From assembly GCA_947177885.1 (NCBI GenBank), contig CAMWWF010000144.1:1-7086 (forward strand): a stretch of DNA of 7,086 nucleotides, read 5' to 3'. Positions 1 to 5,224 of this stretch are shown one piece after another. Source of the stretch: an uncultured Lachnospiraceae bacterium (GTDB lineage: Bacteria; Bacillota_A; Clostridia; Lachnospirales; Lachnospiraceae). The position numbers and the translations under genes are program-made. The notes below the pieces were generated by a model. It was not told the origin of the DNA. It saw nothing but the letters and a program-made list of their open reading frames with translations, and ran no database searches. Each line of letters begins with the position of its first letter. Position 1 is the first letter of the stretch.

Positions 1-368
1 TGTTGCTGAGCGTTTACTTCCGACCATTGGGTATCGAGCTTTTGCTTCTGGGCATTGACCTCCAGCTGTTGGGTATCGAGCTTTTGCTTCTGGGCATCAA
101 CTTGCTGCTGCCGGGCATAGATTTCCTGTTGCCGAACATCAACTTGCTGCTGCCGGGCATAGATTTCCTGTTGCCAGACATTGAGTTTCTGCTTCTGAAC
201 ATCGAGTTCCTGCTTCTGAACATCGAGTTTCTGCTTCTGAACATCGAGTTCCTGCTTCTGAACATCAAATTCCTGCTTCTGAACACCGAGTTCCTGCCAC
301 TGTTTCCGAAGTTTGGCCTGTTCTGCAGGAATGTCAATCGGTTCCATATCTGCAAATAACTCGCCCAT
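1..368 (-). CDS. Possible intragenic small protein (internal start within the Rpn-like gene)
   Basis: Within the Rpn-like frame, codon 263 is an ATG (368-366) preceded by AGGGAG (380-375) at an ideal 6-nt spacing, with an A-rich spacer. Translation from here would give only the C-terminal part: a 20-odd residue linker beginning MGELFADMEP and the whole heptad-repeat tail, without the nuclease core. In E. coli, Rpn genes are reported to make such short in-frame proteins from internal starts, and these act as antitoxins to the full-length nuclease. Use of this start here is inferred only from the ribosome-binding site and its position at the domain boundary. It could equally be a chance purine run. 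Confidence 0.4.
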   Translation of the reverse strand, partial: MGELFADMEPIDIPAEQAKLRKQWQELGVQKQEFDVQKQELDVQKQKLDVQKQELDVQKQKLNVWQQEIYARQQQVDVRQQEIYARQQQVDAQKQKLDTQQLEVNAQKQKLDTQWSEVNAQQ

Positions 369-1154
369 TTTTTTCTCCCTCACTTTCCCTGCTGTGTCCT
401 CTGCCATTTCGACGGGAACTTTTGATCTTAACAGAAAAGCCAGCAGTATGTCCGCTATGATGTCTGCTATGTGATCAGGGGTATCTTTCAGGGCTGTCTC
501 CAGTTTCTCCTGCGGCAGGGAACGGAAGGAAGAGATGTCGCCCAATTCCTGTAGTTTATTTACCAGCATGACCAGAGAGATTTCATCCGCTCTGTCCAAC
601 AGTTCCTCATTGCTGTATTTCCGCAGAGGGACAAGATAATATTGAAAGTCGGGAATATATTTGGAAAAAGAATTCCCCTCGGTGATGCGGCTCCTGAAAT
701 CCAGAGGCACCGTCCATTCCTGGCGCCCCTCATAGTATACGATGGGCAATATGGGCGGATATCTGAAATCCTTCCGCCTGGAGATTCCTTTCTCCCGCTT
801 TTCCTCTTCCCTTTCATATGATTCCCATATATAGACCATATAACGGAATATCTGCATAGTCACATTATACTCCACTTTGGTCTTGTGTTCAATAAGAGAA
901 ACAAGAAAAAACGGTGTACCATTTTTAATGTGTATCTTTTTGACCCGGTCGGAGTTGCGTTCTTCGGCGAAAAGAGGTACATATTGCTCGGATACATCCT
1001 CGATGTCCTCAGGGCGGACATCTTTCAGGCAGGGAATGCCATTGATATAACCCCGTAGAAACTGGGCGCACAGGATAGGTTCATCAAAGATAAGTTTACT
1101 GCTGCTGTCAGGCAGTTTGGAATTCAGTATGTTGTTGTTTCCGTTTGCAGGCAT
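1..1154 (-). CDS. Rpn family (PD-(D/E)XK) nuclease / transposase_31-like protein, 3' end beyond window
   Basis: The reading frame opens at ATG 1154-1152 behind AAGGAG about 6 nt upstream and stays open to the window edge (384 codons seen, no stop). Residues 60-110 carry the nuclease core pattern: D69, then a strand ending in IEHK with E89 and K91, then Q101 in a helix (QIFRYM). This matches the D...ExK...Q layout of the Rpn/PD-(D/E)XK group. Residues 133-152 (PPILPIVYYEG...W) match the PPVLPIVLYHG-type strand typical of the family. Residues 284-384 are a polar heptad-repeat tail. Known Rpn proteins are DNA endonucleases that promote RecA-independent recombination, and some act against phage. 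Cleavage activity here is inferred from the intact E/K pair. No neighbour in this window suggests a partner. The C-terminus and any downstream gene are not visible. Confidence 0.85.
   Translation of the reverse strand, partial: MPANGNNNILNSKLPDSSSKLIFDEPILCAQFLRGYINGIPCLKDVRPEDIEDVSEQYVPLFAEERNSDRVKKIHIKNGTPFFLVSLIEHKTKVEYNVTMQIFRYMVYIWESYEREEEKREKGISRRKDFRYPPILPIVYYEGRQEWTVPLDFRSRITEGNSFSKYIPDFQYYLVPLRKYSNEELLDRADEISLVMLVNKLQELGDISSFRSLPQEKLETALKDTPDHIADIIADILLAFLLRSKVPVEMAEDTAGKVREKKMGELFADMEPIDIPAEQAKLRKQWQELGVQKQEFDVQKQELDVQKQKLDVQKQELDVQKQKLNVWQQEIYARQQQVDVRQQEIYARQQQVDAQKQKLDTQQLEVNAQKQKLDTQWSEVNAQQ
12..305 (-). repeat. 21-bp tandem repeats encoding a heptad tail of the Rpn-like protein
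   Basis: Residues 284-381 of the Rpn-like protein consist of fourteen 7-residue units, each coded by 21 bp. The order is KQWQELG, five VQKQ(E/K)(L/F)(D/N) units, then two copies of a 14-residue pair (V-x-QQEIY ARQQQVD), then two copies of another pair (AQKQKLD TQ..EVN). The paired units are 42-bp duplications: about 35 bp are identical between the copies near 101-142 and 143-184. Hydrophobic residues fall at positions 1 and 6 of each unit, a 5/2 spacing instead of the 3/4 of a classical coiled coil, so a long polar helix is likelier than a standard dimer zipper. Confidence 0.9.
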
Positions 1155-1497
1155 GGGTTCTCCTTTCAATCGTACATGAACAGATGTATAAACCGGATAT
1201 GTATGCAATAGAGAGAGTGGGCGGAATACCGGAATATAACCTGCGGTAACTTGTGCTGTTTTATTTCCTGTGGTAAAATCTGGTGAATTACCATAAGAAC
1301 ACTCCTGATGTGCTGGAGAATTTTTCAAACACGCTCTAATGAAACCATTCCGGATCATCAGACTGAAAAATGAATCAGCCCACAAAAGGAGTATTAAATG
1401 ACTTGATAGCGTAAGTATAATATATTTGATATTAAAAAGCAATTATTTTTTACTGCAATTAAAAAGCAATTTTAAAAAATATAAAAAACAGTAATAC
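1155..1497. other. Intergenic region between the Rpn-like gene and the SOS cassette
   Basis: No gene is supported here: all frames are short and lack ribosome-binding sites. It holds the Rpn ribosome-binding site next to 1154, an inverted repeat TGGTAA (1271-1276) / TTACCA (1288-1293) that could be an operator for the Rpn-like gene, and an AT-rich stretch from 1395 to 1490 containing a 14-bp direct repeat. I could not find a convincing -35/-10 pair for the Rpn-like gene on the minus strand. Confidence 0.6.
1431..1471. repeat. Perfect 14-bp direct repeat, ATTAAAAAGCAATT
   Basis: ATTAAAAAGCAATT occurs at 1431-1444 and again at 1458-1471, 27 bp apart start to start, in the AT-rich block upstream of the extended -10 at 1512. 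It could be a pair of regulator sites, an UP-like element, or a small duplication. The function is unknown. Confidence 0.75.
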
Positions 1498-1513
1498 CAG
1501 AACAGATTTTCTG
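1498..1513. promoter_or_regulatory. Candidate LexA (SOS) box overlapping the cassette promoter
   Basis: CAGAA (1498-1502), six bases, TTCTG (1509-1513) form a dyad. Aligned to the Bacillus LexA box CGAACRNRYGTTYC from 1499, 11 of 14 positions agree (GAAC AGAT TTTC core, one core mismatch G to T). Its right arm overlaps the extended -10 by two bases, the placement expected of a repressor site, and the downstream genes are a Y-family polymerase and a YolD-like protein, which are typical SOS members. Binding by LexA is inferred. Confidence 0.5.
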
Positions 1514-1520
1514 CTATAAT
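1512..1520 (+). promoter_or_regulatory. Extended -10 promoter (TGCTATAAT) for the polymerase cassette
   Basis: TGC precedes a perfect TATAAT at 1515-1520. No good -35 lies 17 bp upstream (TAATAC at 1492-1497), as is common for extended -10 promoters. Transcription would begin near 1527, leaving a leader of about 300 nt before the polymerase start codon at 1831. Confidence 0.6.
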
Positions 1521-1526
1521 ATCCTT

Positions 1527-1810
1527 GTAGTTGATACTGTGAAAGTATGTATCTTGCCCGCGGAAACCGCGCAGTTCAAATGAGCTCCCTTGCTCAATTC
1601 TTGACCACAGAATGTTTAATTGCATTCTATGGTATGCAAGACAGCTGTATGCCAAACCTGCTTCCCAAAGGCAGTTTGCCGCCTTGCGGGTTTGTGTGCA
1701 TCTTCACAGTAAACTCTCGAATTTTCCCGCATGGTGGGGCAGCCGATTGCATGGAGGCCTGGAAATAAAAGACATTGTCAGGAACAGATCAATCTACGTT
1801 GATGACATTG
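1527..1810 (+). ncRNA. Candidate structured leader RNA upstream of the Y-family polymerase gene
   Basis: The leader expected from the 1512-1520 promoter has many adjacent hairpins. They are ATACT/AGTAT (1534-1548), CGCGG/CCGCG (1559-1571), TGAGC/GCTCA (1581-1596), AGAATG/CATTCT (1609-1628), GGTATGC/GTATGCC with two G-U pairs (1631-1653), and the strongest, CAAACCTGC (1653-1661) with GCGGGTTTG (1686-1694) stacked on AAGGC (1668-1672) / GCCTT (1681-1685). ATCAA/TTGAT (1788-1803) lies just before the ribosome-binding site. I do not recognise a known riboswitch. One frame is open through the region and joins the polymerase gene, but its upstream start has no ribosome-binding site. It could also be remnant sequence. 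Confidence 0.35.
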
Positions 1811-1830
1811 AAACACGGGAGCGTAAGTAT

Positions 1831-3360
1831 ATGAACAAACAGCAGCATTTTTATATAGCGATCGATCTGAAATCATTTTATGCCTCCGTGGAGTGTGTGG
1901 AACGGCATTTAGACCCTCTTGACACAAATCTGGTAGTGGCGGATGCCGCAAGGACGGAAAAGACAATCTGTCTCGCGGTATCTCCGTCCTTAAAGGCTTA
2001 TGGAATTTCCGGCAGGGCCAGACTGTTTGAAGTGGTGCAGAAGGTGAAGGAAGTCAACATGGAGCGCCGGGACAGGGCACCGGACAGACGGTTTACCGGA
2101 GCCTCCTGTTATGCTGCGGAGCTGCGGAAACATCCGGAATTGGAAGTGTCTTATATTATCGCTCCGCCCCGGATGGCTTTTTATATGGAATACAGCACTC
2201 TTATCTACAATATCTACCTAAAATATGTTGCTCCGGAGGATATCCATGTATATTCTATTGATGAGGTTTTCATGGATGTGAGCCAATACCTGCATACTTA
2301 CCGGATGACCGCGAGGGAGCTGGCTTCAAAGATATTGCGGGATGTCCTTGATACCACGGGTATGACCGCTACAGCGGGAATCGGGACGAATCTGTACCTG
2401 TGCAAGGTGGCAATGGATATTGTATCGAAGCATGTTGCTCCGGATGAAAACGGCGTCTGCATTGCGCAGCTGGATGAAATGAGCTATCGGCGACAACTGT
2501 GGAACCACAGACCTCTCACCGATTTCTGGCGGGTGGGACAGGGCTATCGGAGACGGCTGGAGGAAGTGGGACTGTTCACTATGGGGGATATTGCCCGATG
2601 TTCTCTGGGCGGAGACAAAGATTACTACAACGAGGAGCTATTGTACAAACTCTTTGGGATCAATGCGGAGCTCCTCATAGATCATGCCTGGGGATGGGAA
2701 CCCGTCACCATGGATCTGATAAAAGCTTATAAACCGGAAACCAACTGCATAAGTTCCGGACAAGTATTACAATGTCCCTACGATTTTGACAAGACTAAGC
2801 TGATCGTCCGTGAGATGACGGATTTGCTGGCGCTGGATCTTGTGGAAAAGAAACTGGTAACCGATCAGATCGTACTTACGGTGGGTTATGACATTGACAA
2901 TCTCACCGATTCCGGAATCAGGAACCGCTATAAAGGAGAGGTAACAACAGACCGTTATGGCAGGAGGATTCCGAAACATGCTCACGGGACGGCCAATCTG
3001 AAACGCCGGACTTCTTCCACAAAGATCATTACAGATGCGGTTATGGAATTGTATGATCAGATCGTTGATCCGAATCTGCTGGCGCGCCGTGTGACAGTGG
3101 TGGCGAATCACCTGGTGGATGAGACAGAAATCAGGGAAGCAGAGCAATATGAACAGCTGGATCTGTTTACAGACTATGGGGAGCTGGCAAAAGAGAAGGA
3201 AGCGGAGGATGCGAAGCTTGCAAAGGAACGGAAATTGCAGGAAGCCATGCTGTCCGTAAAAAAGAAGTACGGCAAGAACGCCATGCTCAAGGGTATGAAT
3301 CTGCAGGAGGGTGCAACCACCATAGAGCGCAACCGGCAGATCGGCGGGCATAAGGCGTAG
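1831..3360 (+). CDS. UmuC/DinB-like Y-family DNA polymerase (translesion)
   Basis: The 509-residue protein has the Y-family signatures in order. Residues 8-21 (YIAIDLKSFYASVE) give metal ligand D12 and steric-gate aromatic Y17. Residues 141-148 (YSIDEVFM) give the catalytic D144-E145. Residues 175-200 hold the TAGIG-T-N-LCK block of the palm, and 229-300 the thumb helix-hairpin part. The little finger follows, then a canonical sliding-clamp peptide QLDLF at 442-446 and a charged helical tail. It is longer than Bacillus UvrX/YqjW (about 410 residues) because of this tail. The family copies past damaged bases with low fidelity. I chose ATG 1831 because GGGAG lies 9 nt upstream and the signature starts within ten residues. 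The frame is open back to 1612, but that start has no ribosome-binding site. The gene is probably cotranscribed with the YolD-like gene 6 nt downstream and probably SOS-controlled. Confidence 0.93.
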   Translation: MNKQQHFYIAIDLKSFYASVECVERHLDPLDTNLVVADAARTEKTICLAVSPSLKAYGISGRARLFEVVQKVKEVNMERRDRAPDRRFTGASCYAAELRKHPELEVSYIIAPPRMAFYMEYSTLIYNIYLKYVAPEDIHVYSIDEVFMDVSQYLHTYRMTARELASKILRDVLDTTGMTATAGIGTNLYLCKVAMDIVSKHVAPDENGVCIAQLDEMSYRRQLWNHRPLTDFWRVGQGYRRRLEEVGLFTMGDIARCSLGGDKDYYNEELLYKLFGINAELLIDHAWGWEPVTMDLIKAYKPETNCISSGQVLQCPYDFDKTKLIVREMTDLLALDLVEKKLVTDQIVLTVGYDIDNLTDSGIRNRYKGEVTTDRYGRRIPKHAHGTANLKRRTSSTKIITDAVMELYDQIVDPNLLARRVTVVANHLVDETEIREAEQYEQLDLFTDYGELAKEKEAEDAKLAKERKLQEAMLSVKKKYGKNAMLKGMNLQEGATTIERNRQIGGHKA

Positions 3361-3366
3361 ATCAAG

Positions 3367-3840
3367 ATGATGAAAATGCGTGTGAGGATATCAGACATGA
3401 GTTTTGTAAATGACCATAAATATGATGATATCATAAATTTGCCCCATCCTGTATCCGCAAGGCATCCGCAGATGCCGCTTCCCGACCGTGCGGCTCAGTT
3501 TTCTCCCTTTGCAGCGCTCACCGGGCATGACGCCGCCATCCGGGAGACGGCAAGACTGACGGATACCTTTGTGGAACTGGATGAGGGAAGGAAGCAGGAA
3601 TTGGATGAACAATTGCAATTGATCAAAGAAAATCAATCACAGAAACCGGAGATAGAAGTCACATATTTTCAACCGGATCTGAAAAAGAGCGGCGGGGCAT
3701 ACATGACATTCCGTGGAAGAGTGAAGAAGATCGATGAGTATAACCATCGGATACTTTTTACGGACGGGACTGTTCTTTCCATGGAAACTCTTTTTTTCAT
3801 CGGAGGAGAATTATTCAATGGGAATATAGGGGATATGTGA
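3367..3840 (+). CDS. YolD-like family protein
   Basis: The N-terminal half carries the family block YDDIINLPHPVS...HPQMPLPDRAAQFSPFAALTG followed by a helix. The C-terminal half has ITYFQPD-like and GRVKKIDEYNHRILFTDG strands, a small beta fold typical of YolD proteins. YolD members are usually encoded next to Y-family polymerases and are proposed to work with them, as UmuD does with UmuC. That role is by analogy only. Two starts are possible: ATG 3367, with AAGGCG 10 nt upstream inside the polymerase gene's end, or ATG 3397, preceded by AGGA at 8 nt, which gives 147 residues starting MSFVNDHKYDD and fits the usual family N-terminus better. The gene lies 6 nt after the polymerase stop, so it is translated from the same mRNA. 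Confidence 0.88.
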   Translation: MMKMRVRISDMSFVNDHKYDDIINLPHPVSARHPQMPLPDRAAQFSPFAALTGHDAAIRETARLTDTFVELDEGRKQELDEQLQLIKENQSQKPEIEVTYFQPDLKKSGGAYMTFRGRVKKIDEYNHRILFTDGTVLSMETLFFIGGELFNGNIGDM

Positions 3841-3864
3841 TATGGATGAACACTTTTTGCGGCT

Positions 3865-3996
3865 ATGAGTCACAGCAACCGGAATAACAGCAAATTAAGT
3901 CGAGATTTCCTTTCGCGCAAGAGGTATCCTTATTTTATAAGGCAAAGGAATTGGCTTGTGGAATTTCGGAATAAGAAATATACAAAGATTTTCTAA
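3865..3996 (+). CDS. Possible small basic protein, 43 residues, unrecognised
   Basis: ATG 3865 opens a 43-codon frame ending TAA at 3994-3996, beginning MSHSNRNNSKLSRDF and containing about twelve Lys/Arg. It lies 24 nt after the YolD-like stop and ends 10 nt before a probable terminator hairpin, as a third operon gene would. Against it, there is no Shine-Dalgarno before the ATG, and nested inverted repeats run through the frame. I do not recognise the protein, and it may be non-coding operon tail. Confidence 0.2.
   Translation: MSHSNRNNSKLSRDFLSRKRYPYFIRQRNWLVEFRNKKYTKIF
3907..3950. repeat. Nested inverted repeats in the operon tail
   Basis: CCTTAT (3928-3933) TTT ATAAGG (3937-3942) is a perfect 6-bp hairpin with a 3-nt loop. 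It is enclosed by TTCCTTT (3907-3913) / AAAGGAA (3944-3950), a perfect 7-bp pair. No T-run follows, so it is not a classical terminator. It could be an mRNA structure or a binding site. Confidence 0.6.
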
Positions 3997-4006
3997 ACCC
4001 ACAAGA

Positions 4007-4027
4007 GGGTGCAAAGCACACCTTTTT
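4007..4027 (+). terminator. Probable Rho-independent terminator of the polymerase/YolD operon
   Basis: GGGTGC (4007-4012), AAA loop, GCACACC (4016-4022) form a 6-bp stem with one bulged A, followed directly by TTTTT (4023-4027). It lies about 170 nt after the YolD-like stop. An alternative pairing ACCC (3997-4000, with the preceding A) / GGGT (4007-4010) would compete with its left arm. The stem is short, so efficiency is uncertain. Confidence 0.5.
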
Positions 4028-4138
4028 GGTACGCGTACTGGTCAGATCAAAGTTGTACACGGAAGAATGTCAGGCGGACAGGTTCTTTTCGGGAGGGTGC
4101 CTTTTCCTGAATTGGATCGTATGCCAGATTGGTTTGTG

Positions 4139-4167
4139 TTGACTGCGCCGGCATGAATTTGAATCAT
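4139..4167 (+). promoter_or_regulatory. Candidate promoter of the AraC-family gene with an internal dyad
   Basis: TTGACT (4139-4144) matches the -35 consensus in 5 of 6 positions. AATCAT (4162-4167), 17 bp later, matches the -10 in 4 of 6. Transcription would begin near 4174, about 58 nt before the start codon. CATGA (4152-4156) and TCATG (4164-4168) form a dyad overlapping the spacer and -10, a plausible operator. Confidence 0.45.
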
Positions 4168-4192
4168 GGAGCCGAATCTGAAATTCGGCGCA
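4144..4192 (+). promoter_or_regulatory. Overlapping alternative hairpins at the AraC-family leader
   Basis: GCCGAAT (4171-4177) pairs perfectly with ATTCGGC (4183-4189) around a 5-nt loop. The same right arm is also complementary to an upstream segment, TGCGCCG (4144-4150) with CGGCGCA (4186-4192). The two pairings exclude each other. If transcription starts near 4174, only part of the first would be in the RNA, so the signal may act in DNA. Confidence 0.35.
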
Positions 4193-4231
4193 TGTGCCTG
4201 TGCAAGACAGGTTCCGGTATGGAGGATAAAG

Positions 4232-5110
4232 ATGGAAGAACATGTAGAAGCAGTCCAGAGAATGCAGGAATATATCGCGCAAAATCTGGCGGAGTGTATC
4301 ACAATGGCAGACCTGGCGAAGGTATCCATGTATTCACCATGGTATTCTTATCGGCTGTTTGTTGAACTGCTGAAGATGACCCCTTCCGTGTATACCCGCA
4401 AAATGAGGTTGTCGAAATCCGCATTGAGGCTGAGAGATGAGGATATTAAAATCATTGATGTTTCCGCTGAAGCGGGATTTGACAGTGTGGATGGATATCA
4501 ACGGGCCTTTTACCGGGAATTCGGATGCAACCCTTATGAGTATTCTGTAAGCCCCATGCCGATCTGTCTTTTTAAGCCTTATGGAATCAAATATTCTAAA
4601 AAAAGAAAGGATGCATGTATGAAAGAGGTCAGAAATATTTTTATCCAGACGATCGACAAGCCGGCCCGGAAGGTGATCATCAAAAGGGGGAAAGAGGCAA
4701 AAGGTTATTGGCAGTATTGTGAGGAAGTGGGGTGTGATGTATGGGGACTGCTCACAAGTATCAAGTCCATCGGCGGTGAACCTGTCTGCTTATGGCTGCC
4801 GGAAAGATATATCCTTCCCGATACATCGGAATATGTGCAGGGAGTTGAGGTTCCGGCAGATCATACCGGTGAAATACCGTCAGGATATGATGTGATCGAA
4901 CTGCCTCAATGCCGGTATATGATGTTTCAGGGGGAGCCATTTGAGGAGGTGGATTACAGTGAAGCCATCGAAGCAGTAGGTGAAGCGATAAAAAAGTATG
5001 ATCCGACAGTCATCGGATATGAATGGGATCCGGAGAATCCCCGGATCCAGCTTGAGCCGATCGGTAAGAGAGGCTATATAGAGCTGCACCCTGTAAGATC
5101 GATCCGGTGA
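4232..5110 (+). CDS. AraC-family transcriptional regulator with GyrI-like effector-binding domain
   Basis: The 292-residue protein has an N-terminal AraC/XylS DNA-binding domain with two helix-turn-helix units: about 23-67 (ITMADLAK...SPWYSYRLFVELLKMTPSVYTRKMRL) and 72-104 (IIDVSAEAGFDSVDGYQRAFYREFGCNPYEY, the classic second-helix signature). From about 131 to 288 there is a GyrI-like domain ending YIELHPVR, with the GYEWDPENP stretch near 262-270. Rob and related regulators have this order, with DNA-binding domain first and a small-molecule-binding GyrI fold second. ATG 4232 is chosen because a perfect GGAGG lies 6 nt upstream. An earlier in-frame ATG at 4166 has no ribosome-binding site and overlaps the likely -10. 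The gene stands alone in its orientation, ending at a strong hairpin. The ligand and target genes are unknown, and control of its own promoter is plausible. Confidence 0.9.
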   Translation: MEEHVEAVQRMQEYIAQNLAECITMADLAKVSMYSPWYSYRLFVELLKMTPSVYTRKMRLSKSALRLRDEDIKIIDVSAEAGFDSVDGYQRAFYREFGCNPYEYSVSPMPICLFKPYGIKYSKKRKDACMKEVRNIFIQTIDKPARKVIIKRGKEAKGYWQYCEEVGCDVWGLLTSIKSIGGEPVCLWLPERYILPDTSEYVQGVEVPADHTGEIPSGYDVIELPQCRYMMFQGEPFEEVDYSEAIEAVGEAIKKYDPTVIGYEWDPENPRIQLEPIGKRGYIELHPVRSIR

Positions 5111-5130
5111 TCCATACTCATAAAATAAGT

Positions 5131-5174
5131 CTGCGCCACTGTCCGTTAAGACAGTGGCGCAGTTGACTGTTTTA
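5131..5174. terminator. Strong hairpin between convergent genes, probable bidirectional terminator
   Basis: CTGCGCCACTGTC (5131-5143) and GACAGTGGCGCAG (5150-5162) are a perfect 13-bp inverted repeat around a 6-nt loop, 20 nt after the AraC-family stop. The plus strand continues TTGACTGTTTTATAA and the minus strand ACTTATTTTATG. Both are T-rich but interrupted. Its place between convergent genes fits termination from both sides. Confidence 0.8.
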
Positions 5175-5205
5175 TAATGCCACAAGGGTTCGAATTTCCG
5201 TAAAT

Positions 5206-5220
5206 CCGCTGAGACAGCGG
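5206..5220 (-). terminator. Small hairpin just after the minus-strand membrane protein gene
   Basis: CCGCTG (5206-5211) AGA CAGCGG (5215-5220) is a perfect 6-bp stem with a 3-nt loop, 4 nt beyond the TGA of the minus-strand gene. No T-run follows (ATTTACGG), so it may protect the 3' end or assist the stronger hairpin downstream instead of terminating alone. Confidence 0.4.
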
Positions 5221-5224
5221 CAGA

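Noticed and set aside
12..305. CRISPR array reading of the short regular repeats
   Set aside because: The 21-bp units are contiguous without spacers and keep a single coding frame, so this is a protein repeat.
3..359. Plus-strand open frame of Leu/Ile-rich repeats opposite the Rpn-like tail
   Set aside because: It is the exact in-register complement of the heptad repeats. The repeat codons happen to give no stops on the other strand. The minus frame has the ribosome-binding site and the family motifs.
1547..1768. 73-codon plus-strand frame in the polymerase leader
   Set aside because: No usable Shine-Dalgarno before ATG 1547, unusual Cys/Pro-rich composition, and the segment is better explained as structured leader. 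It might deserve a second look only if conserved.
1612..1830. N-terminal extension of the Y-family polymerase by 73 residues
   Set aside because: ATG 1612 lacks a ribosome-binding site and lies within a hairpin. The family signature begins right after ATG 1831, which has GGGAG upstream.
2767..3351. 194-codon minus-strand frame inside the polymerase gene
   Set aside because: It is a shadow of a gene with clear catalytic motifs on the plus strand. Its Cys/His/Arg/Phe-rich composition is typical of antisense frames.
4029..4038. 10-bp palindrome GTACGCGTAC
   Set aside because: A single short palindrome with no second copy and no link to the promoter or gene. It could occur by chance.
5187..5200. 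GGTTCGAATTTCC resembling a tRNA T-arm (possible integration scar)
   Set aside because: The flanking bases do not form a T-stem, and no acceptor, anticodon arm or CCA end can be built around it.
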